A DNA stretch of 64,000 bases from an uncultured Peptostreptococcaceae bacterium (GCA_947072565.1 CAMTIM010000040.1:1-64000); one strand, 5' to 3'; positions 1 through 10,384 are shown, counted from the stretch's first letter. A program made the numbers and translations. The notes: generated from the letters alone by a model not told the origin.

Positions 1-128
1 CTCTAATACTATATACTTATTATAAATAAAATTAAAGTAAAATTCTATGCTTAAATGATGAATAATATTCATTATAAAAATGGATATTTGAGCATAAAAA
101 ATATAAATGAAAAGTATGGAAATAACTG

Positions 129-157
129 TTGACAAATTCAAAAAAAATATCTACTAT
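129..157 (+). promoter_or_regulatory. Sigma-A-type promoter of the glycine cleavage operon
   Basis: A TTGACA -35 hexamer and a TACTAT -10 hexamer are separated by 17 bp. They sit about 25-30 nt before the riboswitch, so the leader RNA would begin near position 164. Confidence 0.75.
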
Positions 158-188
158 TACATTGAAAATAAAATAATCGCCAAATGAT

Positions 189-371
189 GTTAGCGAGAGA
201 TACCTTTTTATAAAGGAGCCGAAGACGCAATTTAAAAATGCCGATTTTTAAAGAAACTTTCAGGCAAAGATATCGTTAATTGATGGAAATCTGGAAAGAC
301 TTATAAACTTTATAAGTCACCGAAGAAGCAAAATAATTAAAATTATTGAAACTTTCAGGTATACAAACAGA
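189..371 (+). promoter_or_regulatory. Tandem glycine riboswitch
   Basis: Two similar aptamer units lie in series. Each carries the glycine-riboswitch hallmarks: a GAAG-type internal segment (GCCGAAGACGC and ACCGAAGAAGC) and a 3' ACTTTCAGG core (about 256-264 and 351-359). The first unit closes with TTAGCGA pairing to TCGTTAA (190-196 with 273-279). The second ends in TACAAACAGAGG, the usual end of aptamer 2. A terminator follows at once and then a glycine cleavage gene, the standard target. Glycine is expected to relieve termination, by analogy with known examples. Confidence 0.95.
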
Positions 372-418
372 GGATATATAGGCAACTTTTATTTGAGTTG
401 TCAATATATCCTTTTTTT
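372..418 (+). terminator. Riboswitch-controlled intrinsic terminator
   Basis: GGATATATAGGCAACT pairs with AGTTGTCAATATATCC (one A-A mismatch and one G-U), followed by seven T residues. It abuts the last riboswitch stem, so the two can compete. It lies 33 nt upstream of the coding start. Confidence 0.9.
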
Positions 419-451
419 ATATAAAAATAGATTAATTGAGGAGGGGTATAA

Positions 452-2944
452 GTGAGTGAGTTAAAAAAAACGACTTTAAATGATATACATAAGGAAATGG
501 GTGCTAAAATTTTTGAGTTTGGTGGATGGGAAATGCCACTAGAGTATGAAGGTATGATTAAAGAGCATGAAAGTGTTAGAAACAACGCCGGATTGTTTGA
601 TGTATCTCATATGGGAGAAGTATTGATACAGGGAGAAGACTCCCAGAGATTTATACAAAATTTAGTTACTAATGATATAAGCATCTTAAAAAATAATGAA
701 GTCATTTATACCCTTATGTGTTATGAAAATGGAAATGTAGTGGATGATTTATTAATTTATAAATTTAATAATTATGATTTCTTGTTGGTGATAAATGCAG
801 GAAATATTGATAAAGATATAGCATGGATAAGTGATAAAAGTAAAGGTTATAACATTAACATAAAAAACATATCAGATGAAACGTCACAACTAGCAATCCA
901 AGGACCTAAATCACAAGAAATACTTCAAAAGCTTGTAGATATAGATTTAAATGAAATTAAATTTTTTAACTTTAGAAAAGATTTAAATGTATGTAAAAAA
1001 CCATGTATAGTTTCAAGGACTGGATATACAGGTGAAGATGGATTTGAAATATATTGTAAAAATGAAGATGTAAAAATTTTATGGAATGAATTATTAAAGG
1101 TAGGAAAAGAAGATATAAAACCAGTAGGATTGGGAGCTAGAGACAGTTTGAGATTTGAGGCTTGCCTACCTCTTTATGGAAATGAAATAAGCGAAGAGAT
1201 ATCACCACTTGAAGCTGGACTTTCTTATTTTGTAAAGCTTAATAAAGAAGATTTTATAGGAAAAGAAGCTTTAGTTAAACAAAAAGAAGATGGATTAAAA
1301 AGAAAACTAGTTGGATTTGAAATGATAGGCAAGGGAATAGCTAGACACGGATATGAGATAGGGGTAAATGATGAAGTTATTGGATTTGTAACTACTGGAT
1401 GTTCATCACCTACATTAAATAAAATAATAGGATTAGCAATTGTCAATTCTAAGCATGCAAATATAGATGATGAAATAGATATAGTAATTAGAAAGAGAAT
1501 AGTAAAAGCTAAAATTATACAAAGACCATTTTATAAAAAACAATATAAAAAACACTTAAAAAGTAATATTAAAGACCTAAAATTAGAAAATATAAATGAA
1601 TTTTCTTATATACCAACAACAAAAGAAGATAAAGAAAAAATGTTTGAACGTATAGGAATAAATAATATAGAAGATTTATTTTCAGATATACCAAAAAATT
1701 TAAGACTAGATAGAGAACTAAATTTAGAGACGTATAAATCAGAACTAGAAGTAAGTAAAAAAATAAAAGACTTAGCAAATCAAAATACCAATTTAGAAAA
1801 ATTGACATGCTTCTTAGGAGCAGGGGCATATGACCATTATGTACCATCACTTATTAAACACATAACTTCAAGAAGTGAATTTTACACAGCATACACACCA
1901 TATCAAGCAGAAATAAGCCAAGGAACCCTTCAATCAATATTTGAATTTCAATCAATGATAGCAGAATTAACAAAAATGGAAATAGCAAATGCATCTATGT
2001 ATGATGGAGCAACAGCAGCAGTTGAAGCTTGTATTATGGCAGTAGGTCAAACTAAAAGAAAAAAAGTAATAGTATCTAAAACTGTTCATCCAGAAACTAG
2101 AAAAATATTAGAAACTTATATGAAATTTAATAAATGTGAAATAGTAGAAGTAGATTTTTGCAATGAATACGGGATTACAGATATAAATAGTTTAAAAGAA
2201 AACGTAGGAAAAGATACTGCTTGCGTTCTTATACAAAACCCGAATTTCTTTGGAATAATTGAAGAGATGGAAGAAATAGAAAAAATAGTTCATGAAAATA
2301 AAGCAATGCTTATTATGAGTGTAGACCCAATATCTTTAGGATTATTAAAAAGTCCTGGAGAAATAGGAGCGGATATAGTTGTAGGAGAAGCTCAATGTTT
2401 AGGAAATAGTCTAAACTTTGGTGGTCCATATGTAGGATTTATGGCAACTAAGTCTAAATATACAAGAAAAATGCCAGGAAGAATAGTAGGCGAAACTATA
2501 GATAGTGAAGGAAATAGAGCATACGTATTAACACTTCAAACTAGAGAACAGCATGTAAGAAGAGAAAAAGCTACATCTAATATATGTTCAAATCAAGCTT
2601 TAAATGCTCTTAATGCATCTATATACATGTCTGTAATGGGCAAAGAAGGTTTTATGGAAGTTTCTAGACAGTGTATCAAAAAAGCTCATTATACTTATAA
2701 TAAGTTAATTAAAAGTGGTAAATATAAACCAGTATTTAAAGGAGCTTTCTTTAAAGAATTTACAATAGTATCTACACAAAGTATAGATGATGTTAATAAC
2801 AGACTTCTACAAAATAGTATCCTAGGAGGATATAAGTTAGAAAAAGATTATGAAAAACTACAAAACAGTGTATTACTTTGTGTAACTGAAAAAAGAAGCA
2901 AAGAAGATATAGATAAGTTAGTTGAAATTATGGAGGGAAGATAA
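452..2944 (+). CDS. gcvTPA: Fused aminomethyltransferase / glycine dehydrogenase subunit 1 (GcvT-GcvPA)
   Basis: This is an 830-residue fusion of two glycine cleavage enzymes. Residues about 1-365 match GcvT, the THF-dependent aminomethyltransferase (T-protein). Residues about 385-830 match GcvPA, the first half of PLP-dependent glycine decarboxylase (P-protein). It starts at GTG, eight bases after GAGGAGGGG. The stop overlaps the next start by one base (TAATG), so translation is probably coupled to gcvPB. The same fusion is known in Clostridioides difficile and relatives. The glycine riboswitch upstream supports the function. GcvH and the lipoamide dehydrogenase are not in this window. Confidence 0.95.
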   Translation: MSELKKTTLNDIHKEMGAKIFEFGGWEMPLEYEGMIKEHESVRNNAGLFDVSHMGEVLIQGEDSQRFIQNLVTNDISILKNNEVIYTLMCYENGNVVDDLLIYKFNNYDFLLVINAGNIDKDIAWISDKSKGYNINIKNISDETSQLAIQGPKSQEILQKLVDIDLNEIKFFNFRKDLNVCKKPCIVSRTGYTGEDGFEIYCKNEDVKILWNELLKVGKEDIKPVGLGARDSLRFEACLPLYGNEISEEISPLEAGLSYFVKLNKEDFIGKEALVKQKEDGLKRKLVGFEMIGKGIARHGYEIGVNDEVIGFVTTGCSSPTLNKIIGLAIVNSKHANIDDEIDIVIRKRIVKAKIIQRPFYKKQYKKHLKSNIKDLKLENINEFSYIPTTKEDKEKMFERIGINNIEDLFSDIPKNLRLDRELNLETYKSELEVSKKIKDLANQNTNLEKLTCFLGAGAYDHYVPSLIKHITSRSEFYTAYTPYQAEISQGTLQSIFEFQSMIAELTKMEIANASMYDGATAAVEACIMAVGQTKRKKVIVSKTVHPETRKILETYMKFNKCEIVEVDFCNEYGITDINSLKENVGKDTACVLIQNPNFFGIIEEMEEIEKIVHENKAMLIMSVDPISLGLLKSPGEIGADIVVGEAQCLGNSLNFGGPYVGFMATKSKYTRKMPGRIVGETIDSEGNRAYVLTLQTREQHVRREKATSNICSNQALNALNASIYMSVMGKEGFMEVSRQCIKKAHYTYNKLIKSGKYKPVFKGAFFKEFTIVSTQSIDDVNNRLLQNSILGGYKLEKDYEKLQNSVLLCVTEKRSKEDIDKLVEIMEGR

Positions 2945-4401
2945 TGAAAGATTACAATAATACGTTAATGGAAATATCTAAAAAAGGCAGAAAAGCCTAT
3001 TCACTTCCAAAACTTGATATAGATGATATGAATATAGAAGATATGATAGATGAGAATATGCTTAGAAAAGAAGAATTAAATTTGCCACAGGTAAGTGAAT
3101 TAGATGTAGTTAGACATTATACATTATTATCTAATAAAAATTTTGGTGTAGATACAGGCTTTTATCCATTAGGGTCATGTACTATGAAGTACAACCCTAA
3201 AATAAATGAGGATATGGCAGCTATTTCAGATTTTACAGAAATGCATCCTTATCAACCTGTAGATACGGCTCAAGGTTCATTAAAATTAATGTATGATTTA
3301 TCAAAGATGTTAGGTGAAATAACTGGAATGGATGAGGTAACTCTACAGCCATCAGCGGGATCTCATGGTGAGCTTACAGGGCTTATGATGATAAAGAATT
3401 ATCATGAAAGTAGAGGGGATTTTAAAAGAAATAAAGTAATAGTTCCAGATTCTGCACATGGAACCAACCCAGCAAGTGCAACTATGGCTGGTTTTAAGAT
3501 AGTTCAAGTACAATCAAATAAGGATGGAGGAGTAGACTTAGAAAAGCTAAGAAGCGTGTTAGATGATGAGGTAGCGGCTCTTATGCTTACAAATCCAAGT
3601 ACACTTGGATTATTTGAAGAAAATATAGAAGAAATTGCAAACCTTGTTCATGATATTGGTGGATTATTATACTATGATGGAGCTAATATGAATGCAATTA
3701 TGGGAATAACAAGACCGGGAGATATGGGGTTTGATGTAGTTCATTTAAATCTTCATAAGACGTTTTCAACTCCACATGGAGGAGGAGGACCTGGAAGTGG
3801 TCCAGTAGGAGTAAAAAAAGAATTAATCCCATTTTTGCCAGTACCAATAATAGAAAAAGAAAATAATAAATATATGCTAAACTATGATAAACCTAAATCA
3901 ATAGGTAAAATTAAAAATTTCTATGGTAATTTTGCAGTAATAGTAAGAGCTTATGCTTATATATTGTCTATGGGAAAAGAAGGCTTAAAAGAGGCTAGTT
4001 CTATGGCAGTTTTAAATGCTAATTATTTAAAAGAACAATTAAAAGAATATTATTATTTACCTATAGACCGTGTATGCAAACATGAATTTGTATTAGGTAT
4101 TGATAAAAAGCGAGGAATTGATGTTAAAACTATGGATATAGCTAAAAGATTACTAGACTATGGATATCATCCACCTACAATTTATTTCCCACTTATAATA
4201 AGTGAAGCAATTATGATAGAACCGACTGAGACTGAAAGTTTAGAAGTATTAGATGATTTTATAGATGCGATGAAAAAAATAGCTAAAGAAGCTATAGAAA
4301 ATCCAGAAATTTTAAAAACTGCGCCACACAATACTACTATAAAAAGAGTGGATGAAGCAAGAGCAGTAAAGACGCCTATATTAACTTGGCATAAAAATTA
4401 A
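2944..4401 (+). CDS. gcvPB: Glycine dehydrogenase (decarboxylating) subunit 2
   Basis: This is the C-terminal half of the split P-protein, 485 residues, the usual length. It holds the PLP-binding lysine in [18 protein letters not shown] (Lys272) and the [13 protein letters not shown] motif near residue 75. It pairs with the GcvPA half of the preceding fusion to decarboxylate glycine and load the aminomethyl group on GcvH. It overlaps the upstream stop by one base and is closed by a strong terminator, so the operon is just these two genes. Confidence 0.96.
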   Translation: MKDYNNTLMEISKKGRKAYSLPKLDIDDMNIEDMIDENMLRKEELNLPQVSELDVVRHYTLLSNKNFGVDTGFYPLGSCTMKYNPKINEDMAAISDFTEMHPYQPVDTAQGSLKLMYDLSKMLGEITGMDEVTLQPSAGSHGELTGLMMIKNYHESRGDFKRNKVIVPDSAHGTNPASATMAGFKIVQVQSNKDGGVDLEKLRSVLDDEVAALMLTNPSTLGLFEENIEEIANLVHDIGGLLYYDGANMNAIMGITRPGDMGFDVVHLNLHKTFSTPHGGGGPGSGPVGVKKELIPFLPVPIIEKENNKYMLNYDKPKSIGKIKNFYGNFAVIVRAYAYILSMGKEGLKEASSMAVLNANYLKEQLKEYYYLPIDRVCKHEFVLGIDKKRGIDVKTMDIAKRLLDYGYHPPTIYFPLIISEAIMIEPTETESLEVLDDFIDAMKKIAKEAIENPEILKTAPHNTTIKRVDEARAVKTPILTWHKN

Positions 4402-4410
4402 ATAAATTAA

Positions 4411-4448
4411 AATGCTGTAGACTAATAAGTACTACAGCATTTTTTTTA
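4411..4448. terminator. Terminator between converging gcvPB and cat-like genes
   Basis: AATGCTGTAG and CTACAGCATT form a stem followed by eight T residues on the + strand. A run of A on the other side means it may also work for the gene coming from the right. Confidence 0.88.
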
Positions 4449-5072
4449 TTTAATTTCATTAATTAACTTTTGTAAGCTTTCTATGTATTTACCTACATGT
4501 ACTCCATCTAAAAGCATGTGATTTACTTGTATCGAGTAAGGAAGGAGTATTTTGTCATTTTCATTAAAATATTTTCCAAAGGTTATTCTTGGTATAGAAT
4601 CTTCTTTATTCATTATCATTTCATTTGAAATACTAGTAAATGAAACCCAAGGAAGGCAAGAAAAATATATCAGTTCATCTTGATTCTTATCAATCTTAGG
4701 AAAGTATTGCTTTTGATTAATAGAAGATTTTTTTGCTGTATTTGAAAATTCTATAATGTTATTTTTAAAAGGTATTGTAACAATTTTAAATAAGTCTTTA
4801 TCATCCCCGATATCTGTAAAAGATGGATGTAGCTCGTCGTGTAAAACGATTTCATTATTTCTGATTTTATAACGAAAATCTTCTGTTTGATTCATTACAT
4901 ATGTACAAGCATAAACCATGCTGTAGTAAAAAGATAGATTGTTGTTTTTTACAAATTTTTTGAAATTTGTTACGTCAATATTAACGCAAACATTAAATTG
5001 GGGATTATCTACATTCTTAAAAAAATCATAGTGTTCTTTTCTTTTCCAAGTACTAAAATTAATATGTTCCAT
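4446..5072 (-). CDS. Chloramphenicol O-acetyltransferase family protein (type A-like)
   Basis: A 208-residue CAT-fold protein, expected to transfer acetyl from acetyl-CoA to a hydroxyl group. The catalytic region reads QVNHMLLDGVHVGKYI. The catalytic His is kept (His185), but the usual HHAVCDG is changed to NHMLLDG, so substrate choice may differ from true chloramphenicol enzymes. The N-terminal WKRKEHYDFF segment is typical of the family, and the length is slightly below the usual 215-220. RBS GGAGGAG lies six bases before ATG. Resistance to chloramphenicol cannot be inferred from this alone. Confidence 0.85.
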   Translation of the reverse strand: MEHINFSTWKRKEHYDFFKNVDNPQFNVCVNIDVTNFKKFVKNNNLSFYYSMVYACTYVMNQTEDFRYKIRNNEIVLHDELHPSFTDIGDDKDLFKIVTIPFKNNIIEFSNTAKKSSINQKQYFPKIDKNQDELIYFSCLPWVSFTSISNEMIMNKEDSIPRITFGKYFNENDKILLPYSIQVNHMLLDGVHVGKYIESLQKLINEIK

Positions 5073-5253
5073 TTCTCCTCCTAGATATAAAGTTATAAAA
5101 TTTTAAACTGATTATATTATAAGCTACGTGATAATTAAAGTAAATTAAATATTAAAATCTAAAATATTATGGATTATTTATTTGTGAGATTAGGTGATAT
5201 AATAATAATTAAAACATAAAAACGATAATTAATTAATGTTTATCATTAAATAA

Positions 5254-5283
5254 TTGTTGCTAAATATTAAAATTAGGTATAAT
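5254..5283 (+). promoter_or_regulatory. Promoter of the DUF2975-HTH pair
   Basis: TTGTTG, an 18-bp spacer and a perfect TATAAT lie 34 bp before the next coding start. Confidence 0.55.
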
Positions 5284-5316
5284 ATATAAGCATAACTAAA
5301 AAAGGGGTGTTATTTT

Positions 5317-5952
5317 ATGAATAGTAAAAATGAATTAGAAAAAGTAAAAAAATCAGCTAGGATTATGTCTATAATTTTAAAAGTTATATTTATAACAATT
5401 ATAGTTGGGATTATAGCGAGTATAATAGGAGTAGCAACAATAAACTTAATTCCAAAAGAGACATTGAACAGTATTTTAAGCCCAGATTTTATAACAAATT
5501 CTGTAAGTTTAGGAAATTTATCTTTTGATTTAGAAAATACTACTATGGGAGTTAATGATATTATTAAAATGTTTAACATATCATTATTGATGTCAACTGT
5601 ATTACTGTGTTTAGTTGGTGTGGCAGTTAAGCAGTTAATAAAGATAATGAATGTTATTCAAGAAGGAACTCCATTTACAAAACAATGTTCAAAATCAATA
5701 GGTATAATAGGGATAGCTATAATGGTATGTTCAGTTGTGCTACCAAGTGCTATAAGTGCTATGAATTTTAGAATGTTTAAAATATTTAATGTGCAAAATG
5801 CTCTTATGGCAAGTAATCAAATATCACAAGTAAAGTACACTGTACACTGCTTTGATGGATCTATTTTAATATTTGGTATTATAGTATTTATGCTAGGGGG
5901 TATATTTAAATATGGGTGTTATCTTCAAGATGAATATGACTCAACTTTATAG
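5317..5952 (+). CDS. DUF2975 family membrane protein
   Basis: A 211-residue protein with four predicted membrane spans, near residues 22-44, 87-109, 127-147 and 180-200. This fits the DUF2975 family, which is commonly encoded next to a very small XRE regulator, as here. RBS AAAGGGGTG precedes ATG. The gap to the next gene is 11 bp, so the two form a unit. The function is unknown; the pairing suggests the membrane protein is controlled by, or signals to, the regulator. Confidence 0.8.
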   Translation: MNSKNELEKVKKSARIMSIILKVIFITIIVGIIASIIGVATINLIPKETLNSILSPDFITNSVSLGNLSFDLENTTMGVNDIIKMFNISLLMSTVLLCLVGVAVKQLIKIMNVIQEGTPFTKQCSKSIGIIGIAIMVCSVVLPSAISAMNFRMFKIFNVQNALMASNQISQVKYTVHCFDGSILIFGIIVFMLGGIFKYGCYLQDEYDSTL

Positions 5953-5963
5953 GAGGCAACAAT

Positions 5964-6170
5964 ATGGCAATTGTTATTAGGCTAGATAGAGTACTTGCAG
6001 ATAGAAAGATGCAATTAGGAGAACTAGCAAATGAAGTAGGTGTGACTAACGTCAACTTATCAAATCTTAAAACTGGAAAAGTAAGAGCTATAAGATTTTC
6101 AACATTAGAATCTATATGTAAGGCATTAAAATGTCAGCCGGGAGATATTTTAGAATACATAGAGGATTAA
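5964..6170 (+). CDS. Small XRE-family (YozG-like) transcriptional regulator
   Basis: A 68-residue protein that is essentially one helix-turn-helix: LGELANEVGVTNVNLSNLKTG, then a short region ending in CKALKCQPGDILEYIED, typical of YozG-like regulators. It has RBS AGGAGG and follows the DUF2975 gene by 11 bp. It probably autoregulates this two-gene operon. Confidence 0.88.
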   Translation: MAIVIRLDRVLADRKMQLGELANEVGVTNVNLSNLKTGKVRAIRFSTLESICKALKCQPGDILEYIED

Positions 6171-6178
6171 ATATATAT

Positions 6179-6236
6179 AAAGAGGATGTAGAATAGTTTG
6201 TTTTTATAAAAAACTGTATCTATATCCTCTTTTTAT
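6179..6236 (+). terminator. Terminator after the DUF2975-HTH operon
   Basis: AAAGAGGAT and ATCCTCTTTTT form the base of a long, imperfect stem ending in a T run, just after the stop codon. Confidence 0.75.
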
Positions 6237-6719
6237 TATAGTATTATTTGTGAAAATAAAAAATATTACGCTAAACCTTTGGATATTAATAAAAATAAGC
6301 CTAATCAAAAATAAACTTTATAGTATTAAGAAATTTAAAAATAAGCTTAATAAAAATAAGAATTTAGATTCAAATATTAAGAAATTGAATTTAATTTAAT
6401 ATACTAATGTGTAAAATTATTAATATTATTGAAAATAGAATAACAAAAAACTAGGAGCTTATAAATTTGGAGAATAACTCCTAACTTTGCATATAATACC
6501 TTAGATAAGAGAACATCACAATAAGAAAATTATAAAAATATTATCATAATAACTTGCAAGTAAAAGTAGTTTTAATGGTTATATACATATAAAAAATAAT
6601 CTAATAAATCTCCTTATCTTTAGTGTGAAGTTAAGGAGATTTTTATATTTACTTAATATAACCTAGTTAAATTTACTTATCAAAAACGTAATTATTAGTC
6701 ATTAAGGGGGATATTTTTT
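6237..6719. other. 480-bp AT-rich gap with one terminator-like hairpin
   Basis: No gene was found in either direction. The only clear structure is the hairpin AATCTCCTTA...TAAGGAGATT followed by TTTTT at about 6607-6645, a terminator with no evident gene before it. An agrD-like peptide gene was looked for because an agr-type system follows, but none was recognised. The gap ends in RBS AAGGGGG nine bases before the next ATG. Confidence 0.6.
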
Positions 6720-7280
6720 ATGGTTTTTAATATAGGTATTTGTGATGATGAAATTATACATAGAGAAATTCTATCAAACTATATAGATAGAGTATTCGCT
6801 ACTAAATCGTATAAAGTAGTAGAATTTGATAGTGGGGAGGATATATTAGAAAATTATCCTAAAAAACTTGATATATTATTATTAGATGTTCAAATGGAAG
6901 GTATTAATGGAATTGAAATAGCAAAAAGAATAAGATCATTTGATACAAATGTAATTATAATTTTTATTACTGCTATTATTGATTTTATGCAACAAGGATA
7001 TGAAGTTAGGGCATTTAGATATTTATTAAAACCTATAAATTATAATGATTTTTCAAAACATTTATTACAATGCGAAGAGGATATTAATAAAGTGGAAAAA
7101 TATTTAGACAATAAAATTTTTTATAGATGTCATAGATCTTATTTAATAAATTTAAATAAAGTAAGATGTATAAGTAAAAATTCTGTTTTAATAAAAGATA
7201 ATGAAATATTAGTTAGTAGATATAAATTAAAAGATTTAAAAATTAAGGTAACTAATATGCTAGGGGATTTACTATGCTAG
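6720..7280 (+). CDS. LytTR-family response regulator with a shortened DNA-binding domain (AgrA-like)
   Basis: Residues 1-118 form a receiver domain with the acidic pair at 9-10, phosphoacceptor Asp56 in LLLLDVQM and Lys in LLKPI. The C-terminal part (FYRCHRSYLINLNKV ... VSRYKLKDLK) is the second half of a LytTR domain. The protein has 186 residues against about 235-250 for intact relatives. Roughly 45 residues from the first half of LytTR are missing between CEEDINK and VEKYLDNK, without loss of frame. It probably cannot bind DNA normally. It overlaps the following kinase remnant by 7 bp. Confidence 0.8.
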   Translation: MVFNIGICDDEIIHREILSNYIDRVFATKSYKVVEFDSGEDILENYPKKLDILLLDVQMEGINGIEIAKRIRSFDTNVIIIFITAIIDFMQQGYEVRAFRYLLKPINYNDFSKHLLQCEEDINKVEKYLDNKIFYRCHRSYLINLNKVRCISKNSVLIKDNEILVSRYKLKDLKIKVTNMLGDLLC

Positions 7281-8348
7281 ATATACATGATTACCTTATA
7301 AATATAGTAAGTTTTATTGATGTGTTAATATATTTATTTTTATTTAAATCAATATTAGATCATTTAAGTCACAAAAAAATTAGCACTAAGCTTATTTATA
7401 CAATAACTATTTTGATGTCTATAGCTATATTTATATTTGAATTTGAGAGCCCTATAATATTTATATTAATTTGTGTTGCTTTTTACAAGATTATTTATAG
7501 TGAAAGTTATTTGAAATGTTTTATTGTTAGTATTATATATTGGTTTTTCGTGTACATACCAATTGAGTATATTAGTTTAGATTTAAAAGAACATCAGATA
7601 TATTTATATGTATTCCTATTATAATAAATATTTTAACTTTAGTATTAGTATTAGCATTTAGATTAATTGTAATAGATAAAAGTTTTGTAAAAGTTGATCT
7701 ATTTATTTTGATATTTATGCCTATTTTAATTTTAATGTCTAATATATATTTCTTTATCGTTATGAAAAAAATTGTAAACTGCTATAAATTAGATTATGAA
7801 AATAAAACTCTTAGAGAGAATATACGCAAAGAATACAATTATTACTTAAACATCAACAAAGAAAAAGATAAGGTTAAAGAGTTATACCATGATACTAAAA
7901 ATCATATGGTTTGTATAAGACACCTGTGTGAAAAAAATGATACACCAAGAATAATAGAGTACATAGATAGCATGGCGTCTAAAATAATAAAATATAAAAA
8001 ATACAATGATGAATTTAATACAGGTAATATGATTTTAGATTCAATATTAACAAATAAGAAATTTATATGTATTGAAAAAAATATTGATTTTAACGCTTGT
8101 ATAGATTTTTCTGAAAACTATTTCATGGATATGATGTATGTATGTACTATATTTTCTAATATAATAGATAATGCTATAGAGGCTTGTGATAAGATTAATA
8201 GGCCAGATATAGTAAAAAAAATTCATATGTTCATGGAATAGGTTTAAAAAATGTAAAAAAATGTGTTGAAAAATACTTGGGGAAAATTATTATCAATTAC
8301 TGTGAAACTAGGTTTATTATAAAAATAATGATTTCGTGTAGAAAGTAA
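7274..8348 (+). pseudogene. Broken GHKL sensor histidine kinase (AgrC-like)
   Basis: Three reading frames together spell one AgrC-type kinase. Frame A (7274-7624) holds N-terminal membrane segments and stops. Frame B continues the membrane region from about 7612 (reading INILTLVLVLAFRLIV), then gives the phosphoacceptor box YHDTKNHM and the N box DNAIEAC, and ends at 8241. Frame C (8232-8348) holds the last ATP-binding box, HGIGLKNVKKCVEKY, and the protein's C-terminus. So there is one frameshift near 7615-7624, and a deletion of about 45-50 codons plus a frameshift near 8220-8232. The product cannot be a working kinase. Confidence 0.88.
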
Positions 8349-8526
8349 TATTGAGAAATTTATACTACTCTTTATAGATATAAATTGATATTTTATTATC
8401 ATTGAATACAAAAAAGCAACCATTTGTGTATTAATTATTGAATTTAAAAGTTTTAAATGGTATTAATAAATTTATAACAAAGTAGAAAAATATTTGAGAT
8501 TTGCAAAAAAAGAAAGGGAAATCAAT

Positions 8527-8796
8527 ATGTCATATTTTACACTTGAGACAGAAAATTATGTAACAATATTACTTCCGATTTATTTGATTATACAAAAAAT
8601 TATAGTATATATAAACAAGTATCATAATGAGAAGATAGCAGAATCGGTTAAAATAATTATATATTCAATATCGCCTATGTTGATTTTATTACTTTTGAAA
8701 TTAAATTATAAAAGTTATTTCTGTGCGATTTTACTTATAAGCTTAATACTGTCAGTGACTATAAGTTCTTATGTAGGGAAAAGGACAGTAAAATAA
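8527..8796 (+). CDS. Hypothetical small membrane protein
   Basis: An 89-residue protein with about three hydrophobic stretches (near residues 12-30, 43-60 and 65-84) and a basic C-terminus. ATG at 8527 is preferred because GAAAGGG lies about nine bases upstream; an in-frame TTG exists 33 bases earlier. No family is recognised. It lies just after the decayed kinase. It might be a relic of the same locus, but it has no AgrB motifs. Confidence 0.5.
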   Translation: MSYFTLETENYVTILLPIYLIIQKIIVYINKYHNEKIAESVKIIIYSISPMLILLLLKLNYKSYFCAILLISLILSVTISSYVGKRTVK

Positions 8797-8944
8797 TCAT
8801 ATCAAAAAATAAGTGTTCGTGATAAAGTACTGTATTGTTTGAGTTTATTGGTAGAGAGTATATTTAAATTTTATTATTATTTTTAGTATATAATAAAATA
8901 AAGTAATACTAATACAATAAAACATAAAAGCGAGGAAAAATAAT

Positions 8945-9469
8945 ATGAATAGAAAGATAATATTAAATTTAGCTATTAGTTTGGATGGATATATAGCATC
9001 TGATGATGGTGGATTTGATTGGATAGTTGGAGATGGAGATAGTAAATTAGATACAAAAAATAAGTGGGATTATAGTGAATTTTTAGAAGACATAGATGTT
9101 GTAGTAATGGGTAAAAACTGTTATGATCAAAACTTTTATAATGACTTTAAAGATAAAAAAGTATATGTAGCAACTTCAAAAGATATAAAAAATCATGAAA
9201 ATATACATTTTATAAATGGGGATATAGTAAAAACTATAGAAGAAGAAAGAAAAAATGAAGGAAAAGATATATTTTTATTTGGGGGTGGAGGTCTTGTTGA
9301 CAACTTCATCAAGGCTGATATAATTGATGAGTATATTATAGGTATAATACCTACTATATTAGGAAAAGGTAGACCTTTATTTTTAGGGAACAACCCTCAG
9401 ATAAATCTTCATTTAGATGAATATATAACAGACAGTGGTGTTGTTATATTAAAGTACTCAAAAAGGTAA
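8945..9469 (+). CDS. Dihydrofolate reductase-like (RibD C-terminal domain) protein
   Basis: A 174-residue single-domain protein of the YyaP/YwjB type, an NADPH-dependent reductase fold related to DHFR and the RibD reductase half. Typical elements are NLAISLDGYIASDDGGFDW at the N-terminus, VVVMGKNCYD near residue 55, IFLFGGGGLVDNFIKADIIDEY near residue 115, and PTILGKGRPLF. RBS CGAGGAAA precedes ATG. The gene stands alone. The physiological substrate of this subfamily is not established. Confidence 0.87.
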   Translation: MNRKIILNLAISLDGYIASDDGGFDWIVGDGDSKLDTKNKWDYSEFLEDIDVVVMGKNCYDQNFYNDFKDKKVYVATSKDIKNHENIHFINGDIVKTIEEERKNEGKDIFLFGGGGLVDNFIKADIIDEYIIGIIPTILGKGRPLFLGNNPQINLHLDEYITDSGVVILKYSKR

Positions 9470-9580
9470 ATAATATGCAATTGATATAGTTGAGTGTAAA
9501 TATAAATTTAGTAGGTTTATTTAGATAAGAAGATGTTTTTAAAAATTAAATTATAGATAAGTTAGATGTTTTAAAGAGAA

Positions 9581-9616
9581 AAAAGTAGCAGTATAAAAAT
9601 ATTGCTACTTTTTTTG
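9581..9616 (+). terminator. Terminator after the DHFR-like gene
   Basis: AGTAGCA ... TGCTACT stem followed by a run of seven T residues. It lies about 110 bp downstream of the stop; the sequence between holds no gene. Confidence 0.85.
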
Positions 9617-9925
9617 TTTAGTAAAATAGCCATTCATATTATGTATAAACATTTTACTTTACTTTGATTTAAATTACTAATAATCAGAATTATTGCTTTT
9701 ATATTTATGTGTCTAAAATTAAAGATAATTAAAAAGTGTATATAACTTGAAACTTTACGAGTGGCTACTGCATCTAATATATGTAATATGAATTATTAAG
9801 GAGAACAAAATGACAAAAAGTAATATTATAAAAAAGTACATTTCTTCACTCGAAGTAAGAAGATTTATACAGAAGAAGATTTAGTAAAAAATGCTCAGTA
9901 TGGGAATGACGATTGTTTTGAAGCG

Positions 9926-10384
9926 TTGATAGATATGTACGAAAAATATCTTTATAAAATGGCTTTTCTATATGTGAAAAATGAACATGATGCATTAGAT
10001 ATTTATCAAGAAACTGTGTTAAAAGCATATATGAACATATCAAAACTTCAAAATGCTAAGTTATTTAAAACTTGGATAACAAGAATATTAATAAATAATA
10101 TTCATACAAGAAATAGACATTATAATAAGTTTCAAGATGAAGAAACTGAAGATTACATAGGTGATTTTACGTATTCAAATATAGAAGAAAAATTAGATCT
10201 ATATGATGCAATTGATGTATTGGAAGAAAAGTATAGAACACCTATTATATTGCAGTATTTTTATGATTTAACAATTGAACAAATTGCAGATATAATAAAT
10301 TGTAATGAAAATACCGTGAAAACTAATTTAAGAAGAGCTAAGAAAAAAATGTATGACGTTTTAAAGGAGGAGAAAAATGCATAA
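9926..10384 (+). CDS. ECF sigma factor (sigma-70 family), 5' end disturbed
   Basis: At least 152 residues of an ECF sigma factor. Region 2 reads MYEKYLYKMAFLYVKNEHDALDIYQETVLKAY; region 4 reads LTIEQIADIINCNENTVKTNLRRAKKKM. The only usable start in this frame is TTG, which would cut off the beginning of region 2. The same frame stays open upstream to 9824 and reads YTEEDLVKNAQYGNDDCFEALI, which is clearly sigma sequence. A good RBS (AAGGAG) and ATG at 9810 lie in a different frame that stops at 9884. A small frameshift near 9860-9880 would join them. It overlaps its anti-sigma gene by 8 bp. Confidence 0.78.
   Translation: MIDMYEKYLYKMAFLYVKNEHDALDIYQETVLKAYMNISKLQNAKLFKTWITRILINNIHTRNRHYNKFQDEETEDYIGDFTYSNIEEKLDLYDAIDVLEEKYRTPIILQYFYDLTIEQIADIINCNENTVKTNLRRAKKKMYDVLKEEKNA

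Noticed and set aside
1569-1850. Minus-strand frame of 93 codons inside gcvTPA
   Set aside because: It lies wholly inside a well-identified gene, has no ribosome site, and its Leu/Tyr-rich translation is what AT-rich coding DNA gives on the other strand.
6237-6719. Hidden agrD-like peptide gene before the two-component remnant
   Set aside because: Both strands were read for a short amphipathic peptide with a conserved Cys; none with a ribosome site was found.
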